A model generated the notes under the pieces. The model saw only the letters and a list, made by a program, of their open reading frames with translations. It was not told the origin of the DNA and did no database searches. The position numbers and the translations under genes are program-made. Positions 52,185-62,334 of a DNA stretch of 64,000 nt are shown one piece after another; the first letter of the stretch is position 1, and each line of letters begins with the position of its first letter. This stretch comes from Corynebacterium tuberculostearicum (GTDB lineage: Bacteria > Actinomycetota > Actinomycetes > Mycobacteriales > Mycobacteriaceae): contig NZ_CP073096.1 in the NCBI RefSeq assembly GCF_030503735.1, forward strand, positions 1,178,001 through 1,242,000, read 5' to 3'.

Positions 52185-53171
52185 ATGTCACCTTCTTTCT
52201 CCCGTCGCGGCCTTTTTAAGGTCGGCGCTCTCGCCCTGACCGCAGGCGCCATTGGCGCTGCCGCTCCCCATGCGGCGGCGCTCGGACCGGTGCGGGGCAC
52301 CGTCATTGATTTTTCTGCTGGCGTTCCTTCCCCGCAGGCGATTAAAAATGCCGGCCATATGGGTGCAATCCGGTATGTCTCCGACAAACGCCCCGGCGCT
52401 GCCTGGATGACCGGCAAGCCGGTAACCCTCAAGGAGACTAAGGCCAATGCGGCAGCGGGTCTGCCCACTGCGTCGGTATACCAATTCGGCCGTGCGGAAA
52501 CCGCCGATTGGAAGCAAGGCGCAGCAGGTGCAGCCATCCACGCACCGAAGGCGATTGCGCTACACAAGAAGGCAGGCGGCCCCACCAACCGCCCGATCTA
52601 CATCGCCATCGACGATAACCCCACCCGTGAGCAGTACACCCGGCAAATCCGCCCATACCTGCAGGCCTTCTCCAAGACGCTGGAGCTGGCCGGCTACCAG
52701 ACGGGCATCTACGGCAATTACAGCACTATTGAGTGGGCGATCCAGGACGGCATCGGCAAGTACTTCTGGATGCATGACTGGGGTTCCAACGGCAAGATTC
52801 ACCCGCGCACCACTATCCACCAGCTGCCGCACGGCAAGCAGCAGACCATTGGTGGCGTCATCGTTGACGTCAATGAGGTCTACGCCGAAGACTGGGGCCA
52901 GTGGACGCCAGGCAAGTCCGCGGCACCTGCACCGGCAAAGAAGCCGACCACCAAGAAACCACAGCCAAAGCCGCAGACCAAGGCCCCAAGCGATGGCTCG
53001 TCCGACCTGGTCAATCAGCTGAGTTCGCAGCTGCAGAGCAAGCACCCAGAGCTACCGGAACTTCCGCAGGTCACCGCCAATGGCGTGACCTTTAATGGCA
53101 AGACGCTGAGCAACGATCAGATTCGCCAGCTGGCAAAGATCGTCGCAGAGACGGTTGCTAAGGCGCGGTAG
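52185..53171 (+). CDS. Tat-exported DUF1906 protein (Rv2525c-like)
   Basis: 328 residues. Twin-arginine signal: SRRGLFKVGALALTAGAIGAAAPHAAA. A DUF1906 domain follows (about 35-245: GTVIDFSAGVPSPQAIKNAGHMGAIRYVS, RPIYIAIDDNPTREQY, AGYQTGIYGNYSTIEWA, YFWMHDWGSNG, VDVNEVYAEDWGQW), a TIM-barrel related to glycoside hydrolase family 25-type lysozymes. A Lys/Pro/Thr-rich linker (245-275) and a C-terminal helical segment complete it. Probably a cell-wall hydrolase or binding protein. Convergent with the gene at 53174, 2 bp apart. Confidence 0.87.
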   Translation: MSPSFSRRGLFKVGALALTAGAIGAAAPHAAALGPVRGTVIDFSAGVPSPQAIKNAGHMGAIRYVSDKRPGAAWMTGKPVTLKETKANAAAGLPTASVYQFGRAETADWKQGAAGAAIHAPKAIALHKKAGGPTNRPIYIAIDDNPTREQYTRQIRPYLQAFSKTLELAGYQTGIYGNYSTIEWAIQDGIGKYFWMHDWGSNGKIHPRTTIHQLPHGKQQTIGGVIVDVNEVYAEDWGQWTPGKSAAPAPAKKPTTKKPQPKPQTKAPSDGSSDLVNQLSSQLQSKHPELPELPQVTANGVTFNGKTLSNDQIRQLAKIVAETVAKAR

Positions 53172-53173
53172 TA

Positions 53174-54208
53174 CTACTTCTTAGAGGGCTCGGAGGTTTT
53201 CTCCGAGCCCGTCTTTTTATCTGCGGACTTCTTTTTGGACGTGGTGGATTCGCTGGTGGGTTCCTTGGACGAGGACTTTTCCTTCTTGCCCTTGCCGGAT
53301 GTCTCGTCCTTGTCTTTCTTGTTGGAGGACGTGGTAGAAGTCTCCGAGGTGGAGGTCTCAATCGGTTGGACGTCCTCGCCGTCTTTGTACTTGAGGAAGC
53401 GTTCGGTGGCCTTGCCCAGATTCTTGCCGGTCACCTCGTCCTTGACGTAGTCGGTGAGGTCATCGGATGAGCCGTTAATAGAAGCGGCGGCGACGAAGTT
53501 CTCACCAAAGGAGACCGAAGAGTTAATAGACTTGTCATTAGACCATCCCCACTTGCTGCCCACCACGTTAGAGAGCTTGGCGGTGCCGTAATCCTGGCGG
53601 TAGCCATCCTCAGAGATGGGATCGGCATGCGCCATGGCTACCAGCACTGGGTGGGTTTCATCGCGGTCAATGAGCTGCGAGATAAAGCTGGCGACGTCAT
53701 ACGTGGAGGTTTGCGAATAGCCCCATTGCTCGCCGGCTTTGGTGGATTCGAGGTGGAATTCATCGGCAATGGTGTCGATGGAATCCGGATACTTTTTAAA
53801 GAGGTCCTCGGCGGATTTATCAGAGGAGCTAGCGATCATATCCAGCGCCTCATATTTATCCTCGTACTCGCCTTTTTCCATTACGTAGGTCGCAATATAG
53901 AGCTTGATGAGGCTTAGCGCTGGGCGAGGCTCGTGCTCTGAGGCAGAGCCCATGTGCATGCCATCGTGCAGGCGGATATAGGTAATTGAATGACCCTCAT
54001 CGCCCTCCAGGAACTCATTGGTTTCCGGTGGGACGTCGCGGTTGATGTCTGGTGCGGCCGAGGGGGCGTCGGCAAGCGCGCCGCTATCACGCTCGCTATT
54101 GCTGCACGCGGTGGTGGTCAAGGCGAGCATGCATACGGCCAAAGCGGCACCAGCCTTTACTGATGCCGCCTTGCGGGTCACAGACGTTCTAAGCACGTCC
54201 AACCACAT
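53174..54208 (-). CDS. Lipoprotein with class A beta-lactamase-like SxxK domain
   Basis: 344 residues. N-terminal signal with lipobox TTAC at about 35, then a domain (about 55-270) containing SLIKLYIATYVMEKG (SxxK nucleophile), SSSDKSAEDLFKKYP (position of the SDN motif), and SKWGWSNDKSI (K-x-G). The C-terminal 70 residues are a Lys/Ser/Thr/Glu-rich low-complexity tail. It resembles mycobacterial LpqF/LpqK-type lipoproteins. It has the same type of motif set as the lipoprotein at 22406, but no close sequence likeness is apparent. Substrate unknown. Confidence 0.75.
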   Translation of the reverse strand: MWLDVLRTSVTRKAASVKAGAALAVCMLALTTTACSNSERDSGALADAPSAAPDINRDVPPETNEFLEGDEGHSITYIRLHDGMHMGSASEHEPRPALSLIKLYIATYVMEKGEYEDKYEALDMIASSSDKSAEDLFKKYPDSIDTIADEFHLESTKAGEQWGYSQTSTYDVASFISQLIDRDETHPVLVAMAHADPISEDGYRQDYGTAKLSNVVGSKWGWSNDKSINSSVSFGENFVAAASINGSSDDLTDYVKDEVTGKNLGKATERFLKYKDGEDVQPIETSTSETSTTSSNKKDKDETSGKGKKEKSSSKEPTSESTTSKKKSADKKTGSEKTSEPSKK

Positions 54209-54235
54209 TACCGGGTCTGTGCACTATCCAAGCAA

Positions 54236-55879
54236 TTAATGCTGCACGGGTGCCTCCACGCCCACGCCAGTAAGAGAGCGAACTTCCATCTCTGCGGAAA
54301 GCTCCTCCAAGTCGTCTGGTTTGGTCATGATGGAGACCAACCAGCCAACGAAGAAGGACAGCGGAATGGAGACCAAGCCCGGCGAGGAAAGCGGAAAGAT
54401 GGCCCAGTCCGCACCTGGGAACATGGAGCTCTCAGAACCAGAGACTGCCGGGGAGAAGAAGATGAGCACTAGGCAAGACACCACGCCGGTGTACATGGAG
54501 GCCACCGCACCTGCGGTGTTAAATCGGCGCCAGTACAGGGAGTACAGGATGGTCGGCAGGTTGGCAGATGCCGCAACTGCGAAGGCCAGGGAAACTAGGA
54601 AGGCTACGTTCTGGGTCATGGCCAGGATGCCCAAGATAATGGAAACAATACCGAGGACCACCACGGTGGCTTGGGAGACGCGGACCTGCTCTGCCTCGGT
54701 GGACTCACCATTGCGGATCACCGCGTGATAGATATCGTGCGCAATCGAAGCAGAGGCGGTAATGGCTAGGCCGGCAACCACGGCGAGCACGGTAGCGAAG
54801 GCCACAGCGGAAATGATCGCCATAAAGATGGACCCGCCAATTTCCAATGCGAGCAGCGGTGCCGCTGCATTGGCACCGCCTGGTGCGGCGAGAATGCGGT
54901 CCGGCCCGACCAGCGCGGCAGCACCATAGCCCAAGATGAGGGTCATCAGGTAGAAGGCACCGATGATGACGATCGCCCAGGTCACGGAGCGGCGCGCCTC
55001 GGTGGCGGTGGGCACGGTGTAAAAGCGCATCAGCACGTGCGGCAGGCCGCCCACGCCGAGCACCAGCGAAATCCCCAGGGAGATAAAGTCCAGCTTGGTG
55101 GCAGTAGTGGCGCCATACTGCAGGCCAGGAGCCATGATGTCCTTAGCCTCGTAGCCCTTTTCCTTGATTTGTTCAGAAGCAGCGTGCATATCGATGGCGT
55201 TATTAAACAAGGTGCTAAATCCGCCGCGCAGGGCAATGAAGACCAAGAAACACATGATGACCACGCCGGCTACCAGGAGCACGGCCTTGATCATCTGCAC
55301 GTAGGTGGTGCCTTTCATGCCGCCGACCAGGACGTAGACAATCATGAGCACGCCCACGATGCCCACGACGAGGGCTTGCCACTTGAACTCGTGGATATCC
55401 AGCAGCACGGCCACCAGGGAGCCGGCGCCGGCCATCTGTGCGATGAGATAGAAGAGCGTGACAAAGAGGGTGGCGATAGACGCCGCTACGCGCACAGGTT
55501 TCTGCTTCAGACGGAAGGACAGGACGTCGGCCATGGTAAAGCGGCCAACGTTACGCATAGGCTCGGCGACGAGCATGAGTGCTACCAGCCAGGCAACGAA
55601 GAAGCCCACCGAGTACAAAAAGCCGTCATAACCGTTGAGCGCGACAGCGCCGACAATTCCCAGGAAAGATGCGGCGGAGAGGTAGTCACCGGAAATGGCC
55701 AGGCCGTTCTGGCGGCCGGAAAAACTGCCACCGCCGGTATAGAAGTCCGAGGCTTGCTTCGTAGTCTTTCCGGCGCGCAGCACCACCGCCATGGTGACCA
55801 TGAGGAAGATACCGAAGATGGAGATATTTAGGATGGGATTGCCGGTGGAAGACTCAGCGGCAAGGGTGGCGGTAGTCAT
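54236..55879 (-). CDS. mctC: Monocarboxylate/Na+ symporter MctC (SSS family)
   Basis: 547 residues with 13 or so hydrophobic helices of the sodium:solute symporter family. Early motif QNGLAISGDYLSAASFLGIVG, then SFRLKQKPVRVAASIATLFVTLFYLIAQMAGAG and GVGGLPHVLMRFYTVPTATEARRS. In C. glutamicum MctC imports acetate, propionate and pyruvate. The start codon overlaps the DUF485 gene stop by one base. Terminator not evident. Confidence 0.93.
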   Translation of the reverse strand: MTTATLAAESSTGNPILNISIFGIFLMVTMAVVLRAGKTTKQASDFYTGGGSFSGRQNGLAISGDYLSAASFLGIVGAVALNGYDGFLYSVGFFVAWLVALMLVAEPMRNVGRFTMADVLSFRLKQKPVRVAASIATLFVTLFYLIAQMAGAGSLVAVLLDIHEFKWQALVVGIVGVLMIVYVLVGGMKGTTYVQMIKAVLLVAGVVIMCFLVFIALRGGFSTLFNNAIDMHAASEQIKEKGYEAKDIMAPGLQYGATTATKLDFISLGISLVLGVGGLPHVLMRFYTVPTATEARRSVTWAIVIIGAFYLMTLILGYGAAALVGPDRILAAPGGANAAAPLLALEIGGSIFMAIISAVAFATVLAVVAGLAITASASIAHDIYHAVIRNGESTEAEQVRVSQATVVVLGIVSIILGILAMTQNVAFLVSLAFAVAASANLPTILYSLYWRRFNTAGAVASMYTGVVSCLVLIFFSPAVSGSESSMFPGADWAIFPLSSPGLVSIPLSFFVGWLVSIMTKPDDLEELSAEMEVRSLTGVGVEAPVQH

Positions 55880-56226
55880 TAGTTGCCCTCCAATTCTTTA
55901 CGGATGGCCGCCGATTTCGGCTCTATATTCTTATTGGCATACTTCACGTAAATCCACGTGATGATGAAGGTGGTGAGGAACTGCGCTAGGCCGAAGACCA
56001 GGCCGATATTCCATCCACCGCCAAGCTCGGTTGCCATGAAGTCAGGGGCGAACACAGCGGCGAGAACGTAGACCACGTACCACACAAAGAAGGCCACGGT
56101 CATGGGAAAGGTAAAACTCCGGTAGGTGCGGCGGAGCTCGCCGAATTGGGCGGAGTCGCGCATCGCAATGAACTCGCTACCGGTGGGTTCGCGGCGCGAG
56201 ACAGGAGTTGCAGCTACGTCACTCAT
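55879..56226 (-). CDS. DUF485 membrane protein, partner of MctC
   Basis: 115 residues: a cytosolic start (MSDVAATPVSRREPTGSEF), then two helices (FPMTVAFFVWYVVYVLAAVFAPDFMA and GLVFGLAQFLTTFIITWIYVKYANKN). The pair with an SSS symporter is the DUF485-actP/mctC arrangement. It overlaps mctC by one base and is its first gene. The short protein probably assists the carrier. Confidence 0.92.
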   Translation of the reverse strand: MSDVAATPVSRREPTGSEFIAMRDSAQFGELRRTYRSFTFPMTVAFFVWYVVYVLAAVFAPDFMATELGGGWNIGLVFGLAQFLTTFIITWIYVKYANKNIEPKSAAIRKELEGN

Positions 56227-56268
56227 AGAGCATCGTCTCCTTGGGTGAGAGGAACTTAGGTCACACGA

Positions 56269-56292
56269 GATAGTGTGTTACTGCTCACTATC
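56269..56292. promoter_or_regulatory. Inverted repeat with GlxR-like core upstream of DUF485-mctC
   Basis: GATAGTG (56269-56275) and CACTATC (56286-56292) are a perfect inverted repeat. Inside lies TGTG-N7-TCAC (56274-56288), the core spacing of the GlxR/CRP site TGTGANNTANNTCACA. About 45-65 bp upstream of the start. Confidence 0.5.
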
Positions 56293-56478
56293 CACGTTGA
56301 TATGTAAGTTACAGAACATTTTCTGCAAGGTTGTAAACTCTGCCAAGAAAACCTTCCACCCCCCCACCCTTTCAACCCGATAGGCTTAGCTGAACTGGAG
56401 TAACATCATTAGCTAACTACCCCCGAAGGAAGAATTTTTTACCCCTTGTAAAGATTGTTAACAGCCGCTTGGCAAAAG

Positions 56479-56503
56479 AAAAAGCCCCCGTGAGGGGGCT
56501 TAA
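56479..56503 (-). terminator. Terminator after the aldo/keto reductase
   Basis: AAGCCCCC/GGGGGCTT hairpin with a 4-base loop; on the minus strand it is followed by TTTCTTTTG. Confidence 0.88.
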
Positions 56504-56516
56504 TCTGCGAGTGCGG

Positions 56517-57371
56517 TTACCCTTCGTTGCCAGGGAACTCCCGCGGGTCATTAAACATGCGGCCGAAGCCCTCCTGACCCTCCAGGGCATCGATGGCGGA
56601 CACCTCTTCCGCCGTAAGCTCCAGCTCGGTGGCGGCGAGGTTTTCCTTCAGGCGCTCGGTGCGCGCGGACTTCGGAATGACGGACATGCCTTTAGACATC
56701 AGGTAGGCCAGAACAACCTGACCCTCGGTTGCTTCGTGGTCAGCGGCAATATGCTCAATTTCCGGGTTGTTGAGGACTACACCGCGGGCCAGCGGAGCCC
56801 ACGCCTCAGTAACGATGTCATTATCGTGGTGGAAGGCGCGCAGGCCGGCCTGGGTAAAGCCCGGGTGAATCTCCACCTGGTTGAGCACCGGAGAAATACC
56901 GGTGGTGGAAATGAGATCCTTGAGCACATCCTCGTAGAAATTGGCCACGCCGATGGACGCAATCTGACCCATGCCCTGCAGGCGAGCAATCGCCTCAAAG
57001 GTCTCGTTATACAGGCCACCCTGCGGCCACGGCCAGTGGATGAGGTAGAGGTCTAAGTAGTCCAGCTGCAGATCCTTTAGCGACTGCTGAAATGCCTCTT
57101 CTACCTTGTGCTCTCCCTGGTGGGAGTGCCAGACCTTGGAGGCAACAAAGAGCTCGTCGCGGGTAACATCGCCCGCATCCATCGCCTGTTTCAGCGCGGT
57201 GCCTACTGCCTCTTCGTTCTTATACAGCGTGGCGGTATCGAAGTGGCGGTACCCCAAGTCGATGGCTTCGCGGATAACGCGGATGCATTCATCGTCATAC
57301 AGCTTGTAGGTACCTAGGCCCAGCTGGGGCATTTCGCGGTCATCATTGAAAGTTACGGTTGGCACAGACAT
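56517..57371 (-). CDS. Aldo/keto reductase (2,5-diketo-D-gluconate reductase-like)
   Basis: NADPH-dependent reductase with a TIM barrel, about 284 residues. Catalytic Asp and Tyr in GYRHFDTATLYKNEE, Lys in LFVASKVWH, His in DLYLIHWPWP, and the cofactor motif MSVIPKSARTERLKENL. The frame opens at ATG 57380; ATG 57371 follows GGAGG by only 2 bases, while GTG 57365 (VPTVTFNDD) follows it by 8, so the true start may be GTG. Physiological substrate unknown. Confidence 0.9.
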   Translation of the reverse strand: MSVPTVTFNDDREMPQLGLGTYKLYDDECIRVIREAIDLGYRHFDTATLYKNEEAVGTALKQAMDAGDVTRDELFVASKVWHSHQGEHKVEEAFQQSLKDLQLDYLDLYLIHWPWPQGGLYNETFEAIARLQGMGQIASIGVANFYEDVLKDLISTTGISPVLNQVEIHPGFTQAGLRAFHHDNDIVTEAWAPLARGVVLNNPEIEHIAADHEATEGQVVLAYLMSKGMSVIPKSARTERLKENLAATELELTAEEVSAIDALEGQEGFGRMFNDPREFPGNEG

Positions 57372-57416
57372 GTCCTCCATTGTGCCGCAGTTTTTCTCAC
57401 CGCGCCGGAAATGACG

Positions 57417-57441
57417 AAACCCCAGGGCGAACCTGGGGTTT
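57417..57441 (-). terminator. Terminator after the FKBP isomerase
   Basis: AAACCCCAGG (57417-57426) and CCTGGGGTTT (57432-57441) pair over 10 bp; on the minus strand it ends in TTT. Confidence 0.75.
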
Positions 57442-57448
57442 AGCGCTA

Positions 57449-57808
57449 CTAGTCGGCGCGGATGAGGTCAATAATAAAGACCAAGGTGCGGCCGGACAGC
57501 GGGTGCGCGCCACCGGCGGGGCCGTAGGCCTTTTCCGGCGGGATGATGAGCTTGCGGCGACCGCCCACCTTCATTCCCGGAATGCCTTCCTGCCAGCCGG
57601 CGATGAGACCGGTCAGCGGGAACTCGATGGACTGGCCACGGTCCCACGAGGAATCGAATTCTTGGTTGGTCTCGTATTCAGCGCCGACGTAGTGGACCTC
57701 CACTACGGCACCAGGCTGCGCCTCAGCACCATCACCAACGACGATGTCTTCTACAACAAGGTCCGTGGGCGCCGGGCCAGACTGGGCTTCAATAACAGGC
57801 TTATCCAT
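57449..57808 (-). CDS. FKBP-type peptidyl-prolyl isomerase
   Basis: 119 residues; single FKBP domain without a signal peptide, so cytosolic. GAVVEVHYVGAEYETNQEFDSSWDRGQSIEFPLTGLIAGWQEGIPGMKVGGRRKLIIPPEKAYG covers the isomerase pocket. It lies downstream of gltA on the same strand, with a hairpin between; a fkpA gene beside gltA is known in C. glutamicum. Confidence 0.94.
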   Translation of the reverse strand: MDKPVIEAQSGPAPTDLVVEDIVVGDGAEAQPGAVVEVHYVGAEYETNQEFDSSWDRGQSIEFPLTGLIAGWQEGIPGMKVGGRRKLIIPPEKAYGPAGGAHPLSGRTLVFIIDLIRAD

Positions 57809-57853
57809 GGGGATTATTCTCCTTGGGAAATCTAGTTTGTTCGTGCGGTCGCA

Positions 57854-57906
57854 TTAAAAACCGAACCGAGCTGCACCTATTATAGGTGCTACCACCCGAT
57901 TCGGCT
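57854..57906 (-). terminator. Terminator of gltA
   Basis: On the minus strand, CCGAA and TTCGG arms enclose the perfect inner repeat GCACCTAT-N-ATAGGTGC (57873-57889), and TTTTTAAT follows. Confidence 0.75.
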
Positions 57907-57930
57907 TAATTAGGAAGACCGCGGAGCGCT

Positions 57931-59223
57931 TTAACGCTCGCTACGCGGGGTGACCTTACGCGAAGACTCGCCGGTGTAAATCTGGCGCGGACGGTTGATC
58001 TTGGTATTGATCTCCAGCTGCTCGCGGTACTGAGCAATCCAGCCCGGCAGGCGGCCGATGGCGAAGAGGACGGTAAAGAAGTCCGTCGGGAAGCCCATGG
58101 CGCGATAAATCAGGCCGGTGTAGAAGTCCACGTTCGGGTAAAGCTTGCGGGAGACAAAGTAGTCATCATTCAGCGCAATATCTTCCAGCTTCATAGCCAG
58201 ATCCAGCATTGGGTCGCCGCCCAAGTGCTCGATAATCTCGTGTGCGGTGTCCTTCACAATCGCCGCACGCGGGTCGTAATTCTTGTACACGCGGTGGCCA
58301 AAGCCCATGAGGCGGACGCCCTTTTCCTTATTCTTCACGCGGTTCATGAAGTCGGTAGCGTCACCGTCGTGGTTATTCTGGATATCCTCCAGCATCTCCA
58401 AGACCGCCTGGTTTGCGCCGCCGTGCAGCGGACCGGACAGGGCGTTAATGCCGCCGGCGATGGAGACAAACATATTAGCCTGAGCGGAACCAATCATGCG
58501 CACGGTGGAGGTGGAGCAGTTCTGCTCATGATCGGCGTGCAGAATAAGCAGCTTATCCAAAGCCTTAGCTACAACCGGATCCACCTCGTACTCCTCGGTG
58601 GGGTAACCGAACATCATTCGCAGGAAGTTCTCGCGAGCGTTCAGGTTATTATCCGGGTACATATAGGGCTTGCCCTGAGAGGCGCGGTAGGCATAGGCGG
58701 CCAGCATTGGCACCTTAGCCAAGAGGCGGACGGTTGCCTTATCCAGCTGCTCTGGGTCTAGCGGATCAAGCTGATCTTGGTAGTAAGCGGAGAGAATATT
58801 AAGGGAGGAAGCCAGCACCGCCATCGGGTGCGCGTTGCGCGGGAAGATATTGAACGCGGCCTTGAAGTCCTCATCCAGCAAGGTGTGGTGGCGGATTTCG
58901 CGGTTGAAGTGGCTAAGCTCTTCCTCGTTTGGCAGATGACCCTTAATTAGCAGGTAAGAAACCTCATTGAAGGTGGCGTTTTCTGCAAGGTCCGCAATAT
59001 CGTAACCGCGGTGGCGCAGGATGCCCTCTTCACCATTAATGAACGTGATCTTGGACTCGGTGGAACCGGTAGAGGTGTAGCCGGGGTCAAAGGTAACGAG
59101 CCCAGTTTCGTTACGGAGCTTGGAGATATCAAAGCCAGAGTCACCTTCGGTGGACTGCTTGATATCCATCTCGTACTCGCCGCCTGGGTACTGGAGCACT
59201 ACCTTGTTGTCTTGAGAAGCCAC
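57931..59223 (-). CDS. gltA: Citrate synthase
   Basis: Condenses acetyl-CoA and oxaloacetate into citrate. 430 residues with active-site His and Asp in NALSGPLHGGANQAVL, GFGHRVYKNYDPRA and PNVDFYTGLIYRAMGFP. The frame runs to 59295, but the GTG at 59223 (VASQDNKVVLQYPGGEYEM) is the likely start, with AAAGGA seven bases upstream. C. glutamicum gltA is under RamA, RamB and GlxR control. The 5' leader holds a 7-bp hairpin at 59262-59279. Confidence 0.96.
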   Translation of the reverse strand: MASQDNKVVLQYPGGEYEMDIKQSTEGDSGFDISKLRNETGLVTFDPGYTSTGSTESKITFINGEEGILRHRGYDIADLAENATFNEVSYLLIKGHLPNEEELSHFNREIRHHTLLDEDFKAAFNIFPRNAHPMAVLASSLNILSAYYQDQLDPLDPEQLDKATVRLLAKVPMLAAYAYRASQGKPYMYPDNNLNARENFLRMMFGYPTEEYEVDPVVAKALDKLLILHADHEQNCSTSTVRMIGSAQANMFVSIAGGINALSGPLHGGANQAVLEMLEDIQNNHDGDATDFMNRVKNKEKGVRLMGFGHRVYKNYDPRAAIVKDTAHEIIEHLGGDPMLDLAMKLEDIALNDDYFVSRKLYPNVDFYTGLIYRAMGFPTDFFTVLFAIGRLPGWIAQYREQLEINTKINRPRQIYTGESSRKVTPRSER

Positions 59224-59261
59224 GGACGTTCCTTTCTCTATGTGAGAGTCTTTATTAAGCA

Positions 59262-59279
59262 CTAGCTTGAAGAAGCTAG
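59262..59279 (-). other. Hairpin in the gltA leader
   Basis: CTAGCTT-GAAG-AAGCTAG, a perfect 7-bp stem 39 bp upstream of the GTG start. Possible mRNA stabiliser or regulator site. Nearby CTTTAGCAAACTTTG at 59297-59311 resembles half of a RamB box, only weakly. Confidence 0.35.
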
Positions 59280-59346
59280 CTAGATACCTCTTCACACTTT
59301 AGCAAACTTTGTGACGCCGCCTACAAGTTAACGCCTACTAAAATAA

Positions 59347-60501
<1,155 letters not shown>

Positions 60502-60516
60502 CGCATCACCCCCAAC

Positions 60517-60550
60517 ATGCCCCGCCGCCTCGCAGGCCGCGGGGCATTTT
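60517..60550 (+). terminator. Terminator after serC
   Basis: ATGCCCCGC (60517-60525) pairs with GCGGGGCAT (60539-60547), followed by TTT. Confidence 0.85.
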
Positions 60551-60613
60551 CGCGTTATAGTTGAATGCATCACAGATTTGTACGCCGTCGATAGGCAAAA
60601 GGAGCGCCCTATT

Positions 60614-61501
60614 ATGCGCGAGCTGTTCCCAGTTGACAGCGAGTCGACCGAAACCTCTTTGGTGCTGCGCACCGAAGACGGCGAAGAGTTTTTCCTCCCC
60701 GTTACCGATGAACTGCGTGAAGCCCTACTGGGCCAGCAGGAGGAAGCTCCCGCCGAAGAGCCGGCGGCCCCCGCCATCAGCCTTGCTCAACCCGCTAAAC
60801 CAGCCAAGTCTGAACCGGCGGAAGAGGAAGCCCCCATCCGTCCGGCGGAAATCCAAAACCGCATCCGCGCCGGTGCCTCCGCAGCCGAGCTGGCGGAAGA
60901 AATGGGCGTCACCGAATCCCGCATAGAGCCCTTTGCCTACCCGGTCATGCTAGAGCGCAACCGCATCGCAGAAATTGCCAAGCAGGCCCACCCAGTGCGC
61001 GAGGGCGGCCCAGCCAAGCTCACCCTCTGGGAGGTGCTGGCCTCTGCCTTCGCCGCCCGCGGCCACTCGCTGTCCGAGTCCACTTGGGATGCCTATCGCC
61101 ACCAAGGCGAGGCTTGGATCGTGCGCGTGACCTGGAAGGCCGGGCTCTCTGAAAACGAGGCCGAGTGGTACTTCAAGCAGTCCATGTCCTCCCCCGCCAC
61201 GGTCGAGGCCCGCAACTCGGTGGCCGCAGATCTTACGGACCCAGACTTTGTACAGCCGGTGCGTTCGCTGACCTCGCTGGGCAGCGGCCGCTACGACGAA
61301 GCGATCGACGGCGAGCAGCCTAGCAACGTCACCGACCTCACCGCGCCGACCACCCAGCCGGAAGAACCGGAGGAAGAAGAATTCCTGCAGAACCCTTCCG
61401 CCGAGGAAAAGCCCACCAAGCGCCGTCGCAAGGCCGTTACCCCGCATTGGGAGGACGTGCTACTTGGCGTTCGCTCGAATACCAAACGCCCTAGGGACTA
61501 A
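60614..61501 (+). CDS. sepH: Septation protein SepH (DUF3071)
   Basis: 295 residues. N-terminal MRELFPVDSESTETSLVLRTEDGEEFFLPVTDELREALL, an HTH-like segment (PAEIQNRIRAGASAAELAEEMGVTESRIEPFAYPVMLERNRIAEIA), then TLWEVLASAFAARGHSL and a C-terminus HWEDVLLGVRSNTKRP. SepH of Streptomyces and mycobacteria binds FtsZ and stimulates its assembly. The ATG at 60614 with AAAAGGAG ten bases upstream is used; the long upstream frame lies inside serC. It corresponds to Rv0883c next to serC. Confidence 0.92.
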   Translation: MRELFPVDSESTETSLVLRTEDGEEFFLPVTDELREALLGQQEEAPAEEPAAPAISLAQPAKPAKSEPAEEEAPIRPAEIQNRIRAGASAAELAEEMGVTESRIEPFAYPVMLERNRIAEIAKQAHPVREGGPAKLTLWEVLASAFAARGHSLSESTWDAYRHQGEAWIVRVTWKAGLSENEAEWYFKQSMSSPATVEARNSVAADLTDPDFVQPVRSLTSLGSGRYDEAIDGEQPSNVTDLTAPTTQPEEPEEEEFLQNPSAEEKPTKRRRKAVTPHWEDVLLGVRSNTKRPRD

Positions 61502-61503
61502 CC

Positions 61504-62334
61504 GTGGACATCTCTCACGCAGTACTCACTCTCTGGTACATCTCTAAGCCCAATGCGGAAGAGGTGTTGAAAACCGAGCCCAAGGCAGACCGCGGCTTTG
61601 GGCGGAAGTTTCTCGCCCAGCTAGATCCCACTTTTCCGGTCACACCGATTGGGCAATTCCCGCTCAACCGCTCCGCGCAAACGGATCCGAACGAGTACTA
61701 TATTGGCGGCTACCCCGGCATCACCGTGGTGCAAACGGTGTGTGAAGGCGAGTCTGTCCTCCTCTCTCAGCTGCCGGACACGCTGCTCAACGCGGTTCCC
61801 GCCCAGCGGGTTATCGCGCTGGCAAGTAACGAGAAGGACGGCTACGCCGGCTTTGCGCTCTGGGAGGGCGGCGAACTCAAGCGCTGCCTCTGCGCTACCC
61901 GCGAGCACCTTTATGAGGACACCGGCCTGCCCGAACCATTCGAGGCTCCTTATTGGGCGGGCGAAAAATATGAGCCCCTCGGCGGCATTTCCCTTCCCTT
62001 CGAGCCGCAGGGAATCATGCGGGCGGCACAGGAATACTGGCTTGGCATTGAGGTTGGGCACGATGGCCCTGATCTCGACGTCGTGGGATACGCGGTAGAC
62101 GGCCGCCCAGAGCCGAAAATCGACCCGCCGAAGCCCAAGCGGACCGTAGGCGAGCTAGCAGCGCAGTCAGCCAATAAGCTGGGGCTCAACGATTACGACG
62201 ACTACGAAGATCATAACGCCGAGCCGGAATCTACTGGCGAAGAGATCGTCTCCACCGCCAAGCACTTAGGTTCGCTCATTGGAAACTGGAGCGCTCAGAC
62301 ATTCAGGTCACTCAAGGAGCGTTGGCGCTCATAA
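61504..62334 (+). CDS. DUF6928-family protein downstream of sepH
   Basis: 276-residue soluble protein, GTG start 2 bp after the sepH stop, so coupled. Visible features: VLTLWYISKPNAEEVL, FPLNRSAQTDPNEYYIGGYPGITVVQTV, ALASNEKDGYAGFALWEGGELKRCLCATREHLYEDTGLPEPFE, then a Lys/Pro-rich linker and an acidic segment (DYDDYEDHNAEPES). No known catalytic motif. The link to sepH suggests a division-related role, but this is inferred. Its last 40 bp overlap the convergent TrmH gene. Confidence 0.75.
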   Translation: MDISHAVLTLWYISKPNAEEVLKTEPKADRGFGRKFLAQLDPTFPVTPIGQFPLNRSAQTDPNEYYIGGYPGITVVQTVCEGESVLLSQLPDTLLNAVPAQRVIALASNEKDGYAGFALWEGGELKRCLCATREHLYEDTGLPEPFEAPYWAGEKYEPLGGISLPFEPQGIMRAAQEYWLGIEVGHDGPDLDVVGYAVDGRPEPKIDPPKPKRTVGELAAQSANKLGLNDYDDYEDHNAEPESTGEEIVSTAKHLGSLIGNWSAQTFRSLKERWRS

